From the NCBI GenBank assembly GCA_024516155.1, contig JAJJXM010000001.1:806001-870000 (forward strand): a stretch of DNA of 64,000 nt, read 5' to 3'. Source of the stretch: Pyronema omphalodes. Lineage: Eukaryota > Ascomycota > Pezizomycetes > Pezizales > Pyronemataceae. This document shows positions 1-12,293 of the stretch, piece after piece. Position 1 is the first letter of the stretch. Each line of letters begins with the position of its first letter. The translations under genes were made by a program, and so were the position numbers. The notes below the pieces were generated by a model. The model saw nothing but the letters and a program-made list of their open reading frames with translations, did not search any database and had not been told where the DNA came from.

Positions 1-3000
1 TGGTATGGGATGTAGAGAGCGGGCGGGAGACGTTAGAGCGGGAGTTAGTCAGTTGTGAAAGTCGGGGGCGGTCGAACGAGTGGGTGCTGCTTGGTTGCAG
101 TTAGGGGGGGGGGGGAGGGGGGCAGTCGGGGGGAGAGGAGGATCGGCGAAGGGCAGACGGTGTTCGACGATGTGTTCAGGATTCGCGGTGTTAAGGTGTT
201 GTTCTTGGGAGACTAAGTGCTATGTATGTTTTGCGTGGGGAAGGAAGGGATGAGACGACGCAAATGAGGTATAAAGATAGATACACAGCATGTAGGTGTG
301 TGCGGGTGTGTTTCTCTCGTACGCAGGCCCGAGACGGATGGGGACAGTCAGTGATCGAAGTCAATGAACGCGAGACATGTATTTACAGCCAAGGTGACGA
401 GGAAGTGGAGGTGGATGACGAGGAGTTGAGGAAAGTAGGAGAAATGGAACGTTTAAAGCAGCCGAGCGGGAGCAGGGCAGCACAATTAGAGCCGACGGCG
501 GAATTACTTTAGAGCACAGCAGAGCAGAGCACAGCAGAGCAACATAACCTCCAGGAACAGAACTCAGTAGAAGCAACAACTTCCAGGAATACGGAGACAG
601 AGGCACAAAGAGCACCCTCTCAGGAACACAAAGCACCATACCAAAATCCGTCTCTCTGAAACTCTTTAAATGAGGCTGAAAGACAACCGACTCCTCTTGT
701 GCAGCAGTTCTCCTGCGAGGGCGCGCGATCAATCTTCGTTTCCTGACCTTTCCGCTCATATCCACGCCCACTGTCCTCCAAGCAGCATCGCCACAATGTC
801 CACGTTTTCTACCGGCCGGAAATATAAATAATTTATATATACCGCAGTTGACAGGGAATTATGTCGAAGAGAATGGAGACGAAGGGAGTCTTTTTATCGC
901 CTTCCACAGTCTCGATTTTTTGACAGTGGATCCACAAAGCTTCCAGACTCGCTCCAAGCGCATTAAAATCCCACCGGTACCTCTCCAGATCAGATGCGCT
1001 TGTCTACTTGTGCCTTATATACCGTAATTAACCACAGTAGACCGCACTCTAACTGAGTAAGCGGAGGACTTATGCACGCGAAACGAACAGTCTAGCAGAG
1101 ATATAAATACGATTCCTCCCTAGCATCGCAAAGCATAGCGTATGTACATAGCTGGTCGGCAACAACCCATGGGGGGGGGGGGGGGGATGACGTTCGCGAA
1201 CCTAAGGAACCCCAGGGAAGTCGGGGAATCACCGGGGAACACTAGATATCTAAATGGAAATTCAACGAACCTATGGGAATCTTCGGAACCTGTGGGGAGG
1301 AACTTAAACGAAGTTATCAAAGTTTCATCAAGATAAGATTCGACGTCATGCAGTCAGTAGGCTCATCACTGACAACGCCTTCTCCACATCAAATCCATCT
1401 CGAGAAGCCGCGTACCGTCCTTTATGGAAAAAACAGACAACGGATTCGTCATTAATTGCGTACTCAATTCATGTTCACGTGATCTATAAGTTTTTAATTG
1501 GTGTTAAGATAAATCCGACAAGGTCCGACAAAGCTATATGTAATGCTGGGCAATGCCAGTTGAATCTCCCGCGACAAAGTCCGATACCGTCTTCAGGCAA
1601 TGTCAGATAACTCTTGGCAAAGCCTGATCACTGATGGTGTGATCATAAAACACTCTCACCAAGACGTAAAACGTAGAGTTCTATGTTCACTGATCCGAAT
1701 AATTGACATCATTCATTCCAAAACCAGAGTAATAACCCTGCCTAGCTCTTGTATAAGTGACGGGCTGACGACCGTCATCTTTCGGTGGTAAGATCACTGA
1801 GAATATTCCAACTACATATCATAAACGGGGTATCTATAATCAATGCCGTCTCATGCCGGCGGAATTTATGCAAAACAAAACGGCAACCTCCACAGCCACA
1901 TAGAACACTCAAGGAGTAATCGCGGTTATTTTACGCGCCAAGAGAAAATATGACGGCCTATAGATTAGATGGGAATACATGAACAAGAAGGTTTGTAGTG
2001 ACGATAAGCATTAGAGAGACATTGATACCTCCCTCCCGCACCAATATCGTCCCGCCCTTCCCCGCTGCGGGGTGAAATAAGTTCTAGCATGTCTTAGATA
2101 CTGAACCCTAAATAATTCGGAACATCGAACCCTAGATCTACTCAAGCGGGATCAACTGCACAGAGAGAAATTTTGACAGCTGTTTCATTTCGTTTGCTAT
2201 CTTTAATTTCAGGACCACTGATAATGGGTGTCTAGATTGTTTTGTGAATCGTCGCCACGAATATGATTCCGATAGATAGCGAGGACGTTAGACAATGGTA
2301 TAGATCTCAGAATTTTACAATATCTCTCTCGCCTAGAGTACAACATTCTTCTTATTGGTAGAACATACAGCAACAGTAGAGACATCATCACGGACATATT
2401 CAAAATTTGTAATTACAAACAAGACATATCAATAATGAACAGGAGACATGCCTACATGGCCTCTCTACAACGTTACAAGTAAATTGTCAAAACTTCTGTG
2501 CATCCCATAAGTTTCGTCAAGACTCAGATCCGTCGTACCGTACACGGCGATCGATCTAAAGGTCTAAATCCGCAGCATACTGTGCACTGAGATGGACAAC
2601 GGACCGCATCGGCTCTCTACATATCTTGTGAAATCTTTTATGTATCAATGAGTGCTTATCTTCAACGGTAACTTATTCCTGCATGCTGTGTATGTTACAA
2701 TGTTACTCACAGGGAGAGAGTGAGGTCTAGAGTAAATATGAGCCTTAAATAGTTTGCACTAGCGGTGTCTGAGTCAGTGGGATGTAGGTAAGATTGTGGA
2801 CAGTGTAACGCAATGCGCAAAGTGATATTAAGTGACCAGTCATACTAAATTAGATGAAATAGCATTTAGAAAACATTGAATTCTGTAAATGGTAGAATTA
2901 TCAATAGCAAAGACAGAGAAAGTCTAGGGTTACATATCCCTTACCTGACTTCTAAATCTCCATATAAAAGCCCAATTTGATATCTTTAATGACAAATGCG

Positions 3001-3361
3001 CTGCTTGTGACAAGAATCAAGCAAATACAAACATGCAACATAGGTAACATTTGTAAAACAAAAAAGCACAATTCATGAAAAGCTTGATAAAAATCAATGT
3101 GCAAAACCCCCCTTACTGACGTCAGGCTCAGCACCGCAGCCACTACCCCATGGGGTTGAACCCTTACTTCAACGCCAGCTTTGCTGTTCATACTCCCCAT
3201 TCTTTTCGGACAGTGCTCACCGAACTCCGAGGTAGGTGGTGTCTAGACTTGTTCTGACGCAGATATAACGGCGCTTATCCTCGCCGTCCCCAAAGCTGCA
3301 CCTTCTGCTTCTTAACTCTGGGGATAATACCTATCATATCACATCATTCGTTAGCCTCCAT
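1..3361. other. Intergenic region, no supported gene
   Basis: I see no gene here. The first 220 bases are G-rich and could be promoter or 5' leader of a gene to the left, which is inference only. Open frames at 222-512 (+) and 361-771 (-) overlap on opposite strands, show no family motif and contain low-complexity sequence. The rest is AT-leaning with many stops in all frames. A run of 16 G lies at 1171-1186. Around 1516-1535 there is a direct repeat of a short TCCGACAA-type word that recurs at 49.66-49.76 kb. Confidence 0.6.
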
Positions 3362-4280
3362 TCAATTCGGACAAATCCAACTATCCTCATCATATCCCAA
3401 CCATATTTTCACCACTATAATCACCCAGGAAACAGAGATAATGAAGTAGTACATACCCGCAAGTACCAATACACCCGACAATACCGTAGTCCAAGTCTTA
3501 ATGCCCAAAACATTGCCCGCGTAGGGGGTATATGTGGCCAAGACAACGTTCACGAGGATGGCTGTTAAGATGAGGTATCCAGAGACGCGATGGTACTTGT
3601 AGATCGCCTTTGCTTTTGCTTCACCGCCAAGAAGGTTGGGAGCGTAAAACTGTAGGACACCCACAATTGCCTACATGTCGAACAAAAATTAGCATTACGT
3701 CACAAATCTCCCCAAAATTCATATCTCCTTCGAAAATCAAATATAAACGTACCTGCAAAACTAAGGTTGTATATATAATGGTCCCGAAGATCGCATGCTT
3801 ACTCTCAAAGTGGCCAATTCCCCTACGTTTCTTATGAACCTCAATACTAACTCCAGCCGCGATGAACGCTGCCAAACTCGTAGCCCAGATAACAGCATGA
3901 GTATGAGCCCCTGCTCTCTTCTGATTCGGGGTATGAGTTGGTTGTAGCACCAGAATAGCTTGAACAGCCAACACTATTGCAAGTGTATTCATGATCGGAT
4001 GAACTGAAAACAACATCAAAGGATGAGTGAAGATAGCTGTGAAGATGAGCCCTACAAGGACGAAGCTACCAAGCTGAGCCAAAGGTGCGGTGCCGGTAAT
4101 AAGGTTGGTTAACAGGCCGCGACATAGGGTGCTACTGGTGGATTGAGATACATCTCCGGGACGACCGAGAAGAGGCTCATCTTCACGGGCTTCGGGAACG
4201 GTGCGAGTAGCAGGACCTGAGGGAGATTCAGGGTGGTTGTGGACCGTGGGTCCACCGACCGGGACGGCGACAGTGGGCAT
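3362..4280 (-). CDS. Cytochrome b561-like membrane protein
   Basis: Predicted 278-residue integral membrane protein in two exons, 4280-3753 and 3670-3362. The 82-nt intron (3752-3671, GTACGT...ATGTAG) is phase 0 and joins ...TTLVLQ to AIVGVLQ.... The first 65 residues are polar and probably cytosolic. About six hydrophobic segments follow (roughly 70-86, 95-113, 127-147, 163-186, then two more). Histidines near residues 94, 126/128, 162 and 203 sit at the ends of successive helices, the pattern expected of the heme-binding pairs in the b561 fold. That family moves electrons across membranes, often from ascorbate or to ferric iron; the partner here is unknown. No DOMON domain is fused to it. 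The start ATG at 4280 is the first in frame; a second ORF overlapping this ATG is a shadow. Family assignment is by topology and histidine spacing. Confidence 0.75.
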
Positions 4281-4974
4281 TTTGAGGTTTTGAACAAGTG
4301 CCAGTGCAGAGGTTGTTGTTGAAGGTATCTAGAGGTTGGTTAAGATGACGATGTTTAGCGTTGATGTTTCTCGGTGGAGGATCAGATCGATGTTAAGGCT
4401 GAAGGACTGGTGAACCAAGCGGGACTCAAAGTGGAGGTTGGGAGTATATGGATATGTTCCACCAACTTCTCGCTGAGCTGGAGCTGTAAGATAGAATTGT
4501 AATTTATCAGCAAAGCTGCATGCTTTGTGTTTTCGATCGTTGGGTGCTGTCTATCCAACCGCGTCGCGCGACACAAAGCACGAAAGCGAAATGCCGTCAT
4601 ACAGTTTTTTGTTCGACACGCTCGCCGAGTTTGTCCATCAGGTTGTTTGCCGAGAGTTTATGTACAGGGATGAAGCTTTCGGAAACAATTATAATCCCTG
4701 TATGATTGTGATAACCAATCAGCTTGATGGTTTTTGTACTGCCTTGCTACAGGCCTTAAGCGGCGAGATCGTGGGATGAGACGCACAAATTACAATTGTG
4801 AACAGTAATATGGTTGTGATTGTCATTAACGCATCGATAGTATTGAATATATTTCATCTAGTTTGATCAAGCGAGAGATGCACCACAGATGACAGGCAAT
4901 GGAAGGGTGATAGCATTCAAGAGGTGAGATGAGGGTGCGTTGTTTATTGATATTTGATGATAGGCGCTGAACAC
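4281..4974. other. Intergenic, upstream of b561-like gene
   Basis: This stretch holds the 5' flank of the b561-like gene (minus strand) and, at its other end, the 3' flank of the next minus-strand gene. Short frames at 4520-4779 (+) have no recognisable motif and I do not call them genes. Confidence 0.5.
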
Positions 4975-6450
4975 CTACGCACCAGGCACCACTACATCAT
5001 ATACCAATACAATAACCATAATAACCACAGTCATGATAAATTCATGAAAGCCCATCCCCAACTCATGACGCATAACAAAAAGGTACACTTTTTCAAAGAC
5101 CATAAATAGAATCAACCATAAAGCTTGTTTGTCATAACCAAGACCGTAGGGAGGATAGTAAGTAAGAGCTCTGCTAATCTGTCTTTGCGTTGACACCCAA
5201 TCACCACCATCCGCTGGAACCACATAATTCGAACGCATTCGGGGAATGGACCAGCCTCGTAACTTCCTACACTGTCTCCAACTCATCTCTTACCGAATAA
5301 TCCGTCGGGCAGCCTCCGTTTGCCTTCTTCGCTTCCTTTCTTCTAGTAGGGCCGTTGTATCCGCAGGGAGCTGCACTCCGCTCAACGAATCATCTGAGAG
5401 ATCTTCAGCAAAAGTACTATTTCCGATAGTCCATTCACCGGTGACAATCTGGCGTCTTCTAAAGCTCTCCCAAGTATCTTCCTGAGCTAGTCTTGGACTA
5501 TACATGAGGGAATGCGGGAGCTCTCCTGACATATCATTCCAGTAACCTGGTGCTTGGACTGTATCTTGTGCAGAAGGCTCAGTATAAATAGTGAAATGCG
5601 AAGCTAAACCATCAGTCGTACGGGATGCTCTCGTTGGAATCCTTATGGAGTTTGGTAGCGGCAAAGCTAAATCCGAAGAATTCTGTTGGTCACCGTTCGT
5701 TGGATGGTGCAAGTCCACATCGACCGTTCCAGATTCGGCATCATGTAGTGGCTCTATTTCCGTAGCTCCATCTAGATGTCGAGCTACCAACTGTCTCAAA
5801 GGAAGTCGACTAAGTGCTTGTCCTGCATCGTCATTATTATTCCTGGCAACATCATCGTAGTCGTCCGATCCTCCACTGAATTCCTGTTCGATATCGGCCA
5901 GATACTCTATGTCCTCGGCTTCATCGCTATCTAAGAAATCTTGATCCTCATAGCCATTCATAAAATTTTGAATATCAAAGTCGTCAACGTTCAGTGAAAA
6001 AGTTCCATCGATATTGCTCGGAGTTCGACGGATAGTTCCTGGATTAGAAGAGATAACGTCCTGCTCCGGAGGTTCCAGAGTTGAGTCCATATGTTGCTGG
6101 GGAGGGTTACCACTAATAATAGAAGTAGGTGTACCCGATCGTGATCCTGCAACATCATCAAAATTCTCTTCCTCGGTCCCACCATTATATCCATGGTCCT
6201 TATCCTGATGAATAGTGAGTGACTGGAAATTAGATAAAAGTTCGTCGTCCTGGATAATAGAAGCACGCTGCTTTCCCTTATGTCTAGATCGTTGTCTGCG
6301 AACAGTAATAACGTGATCCCAGGGTGCATAACCGTAACTGGCTGGTTGGGTGGACTGTTCAAGTTCGTTGGCGGGGAGATAAGGTTTCTGAAGGACTCTG
6401 TCAATTTCGTCGTGGGTAAGTACAATAGCTGAGGGGCGTAGTCGGAGCAT
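4975..6450 (-). CDS. Acidic disordered protein with C-terminal membrane anchor
   Basis: Conserved-looking protein of unknown function, about 450 residues. Exon 1 runs 6450-5294. The frame meets a stop exactly where a strong donor (GTAAGAG) starts at 5293, so I place an intron to 5171 (123 nt, acceptor ATTAGCAG) and exon 2 at 5170-4975. This joins ...RRII to RALTYYPPYGLGY.... A 27-nt alternative ending at GTGTAG also keeps frame but is too short for a usual fungal intron. Residues 1-60 are compact and basic. About 70-330 are rich in D, E, S, N and Q and probably disordered. Near 370-385 there is a basic stretch (ERKRRRQ). The C-terminus has one or two hydrophobic helices ending in DVVVPGA, suggesting a tail-anchored protein. 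ATG 6450 (MLRLRPS) is preferred to 6483 by its fit to the following sequence. I do not recognise a named family. Confidence 0.6.
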
Positions 6451-6483
6451 TTCGGGTTCCTTGGGTAGCAATAAGGATAGCAA

Positions 6484-7166
6484 AATAAAAAGTGCCCAAT
6501 AAAACTAAAACGTGCGAAAGGTGTGAGGATTTGAAAGCGAGGGTATCTTGAACGATAAACTAACAGACGCTTCGATTGCCCCGAGAGTGTAGGAGGAGGT
6601 AGTGGATTGTAGTGGATGGTGTTGGGGATTTGGGGAATGCAGTTCTCCAAAAGCTTTGTCTTAGCGTCAATAAGAACTCCATGTCCATGTCCCTCTGCAG
6701 CGTAGCCCAAGCCTGCTCTAGCACTTCAAGATGTGATTTGAGACGTGGAAAATTTCGAGGATTCAATGATACATGAATTATCAACTAGGATCAAATCTCG
6801 CGGATTTCAAACCGACAATTTTGTCTATTGCCTCCAAAATTCACATGAGTAGGTATAAAACAAAAGTAGCAGTAAAACAATTACAGAACAGAAATTACAA
6901 TCAGAAGCCAACAGAAACATCGAGATATGGAAAACGCCAACTGACCCCCTTAATCAACAAACCCGCAGCCCTATAACCCATCATGGAAAGCCATCAGTCA
7001 TACACTGCATCCAGCAATATAACATAATTTTTCCCACAAAAAATGCATTCCAAAATGCATTCAAAAACGCATTAAATCCCAGAATCACAATAATACAATA
7101 AATAACCCTTCAGCTCAATAAGGCGACAGCCGAAACACTACCCCTTCTTGCTTATTTAGGCCCCAA
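6484..7166. other. Intergenic, between acidic protein gene and INCENP gene
   Basis: No gene seen. The left half is the promoter side of the acidic membrane-anchored protein. The right half (about 6980-7166) is AT-rich 3' flank of the INCENP gene and repeats the word AATGCATTC near 7040-7070. Frames at 6560-6784 and 5991-6710 on the minus strand are shadows or leader sequence. Confidence 0.5.
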
Positions 7167-10100
7167 TTACAAATCAGGTCTCCATCGTCCCGTCTCATTC
7201 ATCTTCCGTCTCGCCTCTTGATCTGCCCTAATCTCGTCCTGCGTCAACCTATCACCGCCATTCCAGTTCGCAGACGAAGTCCTAGCACGAAATCGGCCTT
7301 TGCCTTCAGTTCGGAAAATAGCCTCCATATCCAACTTGGCCATCGGACCAAAAACATCAGTAGGGTCAATTGTTTGTTGTCTCCTAAGCAACTCGCGGAG
7401 CTCGGGAGACTCGGCCCAAGATGGGAGGGGAAACTCGGATTTCTTGGAGGGGTAGTCGTCTTCTTCCTCGGAGCTATCATGGAATTAGTAAATGACAAGA
7501 AACAGTGGTGAGAAGGACGTACTCGGTGGGGATGTCAGGCAAGACAATTGAATCTCCTGCTGGATACATCGGGCTTTCCTTGCAAACAGCAGGAGTCTTG
7601 CCCTTTCCAGAAACCTTTGGTGCAGCCGGAGTTTTGAAAACGGACTGGGAGGTGGAAGAGGATGATACAGAGCTGGCCTGGGAAGGAGCAGCTTCGGCGA
7701 ACTTGATCTTATCCTTGGAATACTTGACTGAGTCGACTTGAGGGACACGAGAAGAAGATGCCTTGACCTGCGAGGTACTTGTGGTTTGAGACGAAGATTG
7801 TCCATAGTAGAGAGTTTTTGACATGTGTTCCTATGAGATGGTGTTTAGCTGGTGTATACGGCTCCGCTGTGAATAGGGGAACTACCTTCTTCTGCATTAA
7901 AGGATGAGCAGAAGATTTGAATACGCTCTCGTATGTTTCCTCGTAATCGTTTGTTCGGCGCTTCTTTGACCCATCGTTAAGGGATGAGTTAGAGGCAGAG
8001 GTACCGGGGCGAGGAGGAATACGGGCTTCCTCGGTGTCTTGTGGCAAAGTTCGTTTGATACTAGCAACGGGTGCTTTGTTCAAAGACCGGTAGGGTTTCT
8101 TAATGCTTGGCTCAGGCTCTTGTGAGACCTGACGGTACTTCAAAAGAATATTAGTGAATGGCTCAGACTTCTGTGGGTTGACACATACAGTTGATTGTGT
8201 AGTACCAGGTCTAATAAGATGCCTGGTAACTGGTGTGGTGGCCTTCTGACGCTTCTGCTCCTCTTCCTGGCGACGCTGCTGCTCTTTCTTCTCTAGTTCG
8301 CGGCGCTCTCGTTCCCGCTTCAAGGCCTCTTTTCGGTCCTTAGCCTCCTGTTCTTTCTTCTCCAGTTCGCGGCGCTCTCGTTCCCGCTTTAAGGTCTCCT
8401 TTCGGTCTTTAGCCTCTTGCTCCTTCTTCCTTTGGTTGGCAGCGGATTGCAGAGATTTCAATGTCTTAACACCTGTAGAAGCATTGATTGATGATCCTGT
8501 GCTTCGAAGACTACCGTTGGAGGATGACGTGTGTAATCTTGGGTTTGATTCAGGTCGAGACGAAGAAAATGGTGCCTGAGTAGATGGGTGCTTGGGGTCC
8601 ATTGTTGGTAGAGACTCGAACGAACTCTTCAATGCAGAAACCAATGCCGATCCACTAGGACCACCGGAGGTCACTGTGGTCTTGGAGCGGTGGTACTCCA
8701 ATTCTCTCTGACTGGATGACTTCACAGACACGATACGCTTAGGGTCTCCCTTAGACGACTGGTAAAGCAACTGTCCTTGTTGACGTTGCTGCTCCAGCCT
8801 TGAAATCGATCGGCCAGATGGATCAACAGAGCCCGAACGGGAACGGACACTTTGCTCTCTAGCATGTTCCTCATTCATATCGTCGTCCGAGAAATCATGA
8901 TCATAAACTTGATGGTCCTGCTGTTGCTGCTTTGCTAGACGTTCTTCGTTCTCAAGTTGATTCAATCGCATGTAGTCCATTTGTGATCTCTTGGAAATGT
9001 ATTCCAATCGTCGCAAACGCTCCTCTTCCGCGCGGGATTCTGCACGATGAACAGAAGCAGATGGTGGAACATCAGTCATAATTTCATCGGCCCTTGATCG
9101 CGAGTTTCTTGTCTGGCGGCTTTGGGGAGTACGGACGGCAGCAACAGGGGCCGAAGCAGGAGTTGTTTCCCGTTCTTTGCCTTTAGTGCTAGGAGACAGG
9201 ACTGATCCAAGGTCAGGATAAAGGTCTCGCTCGTGAGCCTTTGCTTCTACGCTGGAGCGAGTAGCATCCCTCTTAAAGACATCTTGTAAGGACTCTGTGC
9301 CCTGCCACTTCCTAAGAGGGGGCGAGTTTAGAGGAGGCGAGTTGACAGCTTCAGACTTATTAGATGAAGTTGTCTTTAACATTTCCCTTGCCTTATGGAA
9401 AGGACTTGAAATTGCTGACTTGTAGCCCGATGATATTGGCTCTGGAGCAGGGGACCTCCTAGGTACCGAGTTGAGAGCAGCAAATTGTGGCACATCATTG
9501 ATGGAATTGAAAATTGTTTTTACTGGTGATAGAGGAGGACTCTTGGCAGATCGTTGCACGGGTAGGGGCGACACAGCGACTTCCTGTCTGCTTTCAAAAG
9601 TTTCCTTTATACTGCTAACTGGAGCAGGGACGATCTTGATAGGAGAAGGCCGGCGAGGAGTAGAACGTTGAGGTGTGGATTGTTTTGTTATGGGGCCAGA
9701 ATCATCCGCCACAGCTCCAACGGTTTTACTTCTAGTTTGCCGTGGGCCTTCCGGAGACTTCACCATGACAGGATTAACCGTTGGGCTACCAATTAGTGGA
9801 GAGGCAGAACGATAAGTTCCAATTTTAGATGGATTCTTCATGACAGTAGGATCCATCGTCTCGCGCCCTGGCTTCAAGTTGTGGTCCATTCGGCCGGAAT
9901 CCATTCCATTATCAACGCTCGTCTTTAATCCAGTATGCAGATCGGGGTAAGCTACATTCATCAAACGAGTCCGTGACATCTGTGCAATACTGTCCCGAAG
10001 ACTCTGAGTAATAGCTTTATCCGCCTCACTGTAATCGTGCCCTCCGCGGCTCATCTGCGCAGTATTGTCGTAAAGTGACTGACTTGACTGCGTCTCCTGG

Positions 10101-11808
10101 TTATATGGCCGACCATAACCGTATTCTTCGCCAGTGGGTTCTTGGGAAGCTTGCCGAGTTGGGATAACATCTGGACCCCTGGAAACCTTTCGGACTCTGG
10201 GGGACTGTCCCTCATTCTTTCGTTTGTCACCAATTCGTGGTTCTGGTAAAGCAGGTGATTGTTCATCATTAACGTTCTCCATATCGACATCGGTTTCAAG
10301 CTGTCGAATGATAGTTTGTGAACTTCCTCCCAAGCTCTTTCCGTTCGGTTTCTTACTCGCCCAATCGGTCCTTGCAGAGGCACCCGGTTTAGCTGCATTA
10401 ATTAAACTTTCTGTGATGCCCTTTGAAGTAATTCCACTCTGACTTAACGGTGTCATTCTTGCCTCTCTTTCAGGACTGTAAGCTGCCTTCGATTTGGTTT
10501 CCGTCAACGCTTCCAATTGTTTGTCTTCTGGTTCCGGTACGGAGTCCGCCAAAGATGGATAAATAGTGGCCTCAGGCACAACTGTCGCAACAGATATGGG
10601 TGCGATAACTCTAGATGATGGCGTTGGAGACATTGCAACTTCCGGTGCCGGAGATGATCGTGATATTTTAGTTGCCGAAGGCGAGGGCCTTACTGCCAAA
10701 CGTCCAGAACGGCGGTCTGCCCGGGGAGTCAGAACCTTCACAGGCGATCCAGGGGGTAGCTCATTACTATTTTCCGCCATGCGTTGTGTTGAATTTGGTA
10801 CAACTTCTGGCTCCGGGTATTCCACGACTTGTTCCACTATCTCGTCATCTAATTCATCTTCACCCTGCATGTGTTCCTCGTTTTGAACTTCATTCTCAAG
10901 TACCTCATCATGTTGAGTCTCCTGATGCCTGTCATCCTCGGCTAGTTCCTCTGCAAGCTGCGTTTCTACTTGTGTCTCCACCTCCAAATCCTGTTCTTCT
11001 TCGTCTGCGACCTTTGCAATGACTGCCTCCCTGGATGGCGAAGATAGAGGAATCTGCGATATATCCTCCCGAGCAGTGCTGTATGAGTTACGTCTTGAGG
11101 CAGCGTCCTCCTTAGGTTCGCTGAGTCTAGGCGATCTTCTCTGTTTGGTTGGAACTGAAGATTCTCTGGATCCAGTTGAGTCTCGTGACCTGGAAGGCTT
11201 GCGGTGCAAAGCTTCAACTTGTGAGTTCGCATTTGATGCTGTAAAGAATCCGCTATCTCCGAGGCTTGCTGTGGATACGAAAGTTTGGTCGTGAGGTTGT
11301 AAAACCTCCCTAAATAGGGTTTTATGAGGTGATTCGGTGGGCTTATGTTTCGCCGGCGACGACTTTACCGGACTTCTTGGTGCATCATGTAGTGACTGTA
11401 GTTGAGGTACGGCGGGCGGCAAGAACTCGGGAGCTGATGGCGGCGCGGGGGTGCTCTGCTTAATAGGTGAGCTTGGAGCCACTTCCCGCATTACCTTTAG
11501 CGATTTAGTCGCAGTCCCAGTCTTTCGTCCGGTGCGTGGTGTCTTCTCTCGTAACCGCGCGGGGGTCTTCATAATTTCTGCCACATCACTAGAAGCTATG
11601 AGCGAGGTCCAGCTATGTGGAAAACGTAAACACCATACAAGATATTACTGTTAAAGACATCCGCCATGTGCTCCATAAGCCAATCATAGTCCTCTCGGAC
11701 TCCATAAGCCATTGCTTCTAAATCATCGTGCAAAACCCGCTTAACGACCCCCCGTTCCTCAGCAATCCAGCCGACCGAGCCTACGGCGGGAGTCTGGCGG
11801 GCGGCCAT
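7167..11808 (-). CDS. Inner centromere protein INCENP/Sli15 (chromosomal passenger complex)
   Basis: Scaffold subunit of the chromosomal passenger complex that binds and activates Aurora kinase at centromeres and the spindle midzone. Four exons: 11808-11639, 11588-7886, 7830-7523 and 7473-7167, with introns of 50, 55 and 49 nt; the product is 1,495 residues. The N-terminal ~75 residues (MAARQTPAVGS...) match the conserved fungal start of this family and are followed by a basic KTPARLREKTPRTGRK stretch. The middle is long, Ser/Pro-rich and disordered with several S/T-P sites. Near the last third a charged region made of two 23-residue KKEQEAKDRKE-type repeats forms a likely single helix or coiled coil. 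The C-terminus carries the IN-box (PSWAESPELRELL...IDPTDVFGP) and a downstream RARTSSANW motif, the TSS site phosphorylated by Aurora in this family. The intron removed at 7522-7474 restores the acidic DSEEEDDY linker before the IN-box, which supports the splice model. Confidence 0.92.
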
Positions 11809-12293
11809 GTTGTAGTTGTGGCTGTTTCAAAACAACAAATAAACAAACAACGACACGTCGAAATGAAGTTGCAATAGGGTATCTTAATGCGTATCGGGAT
11901 GGCGTATTTGTTTGGTGGTTCGAAACAATTCACGGTTGTCGGTACGGCGCGATGAGTCGCGTTATCAGGAACGCGCGCAGGTAGTAGGTGTCGGGGTTGT
12001 CGGGGGCGTGGTCGAGGGTTGCGGCGTGGGTTGTCGAAGGGGAATCCAGGCTCCGGTGAGGCTTGTTTTGATGTACCACATAAACGCGCTAACCATGTCG
12101 CAGCTGGATGCTTGGCAATGAGGCCACGCAGGAGACCCACCAAACTCAATGGCTTTTATTTTTCATAATCATTTGTTCGTAATCATTCGTATTCACTAAA
12201 TACATCGGAACGTAGGTGCATGACCAGGATGGAACTGAAAATTCTATAACCAAAACTTTTATGAAGGAAAAATGCACAAACGCCATGTATAAT
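11809..12293. other. Intergenic, INCENP promoter side and PRMT3 3' flank
   Basis: No gene supported. A minus-strand frame at 11781-12149 overlaps the INCENP start and is arginine/proline-rich without motif; I treat it as a shadow. A GC-rich GT-repeat-like stretch lies at about 11990-12060. Confidence 0.5.

Noticed and set aside
361..771. 136-aa minus-strand frame near the left end
   Set aside because: Overlaps a plus-strand frame, ends in low-complexity sequence and shows no domain.
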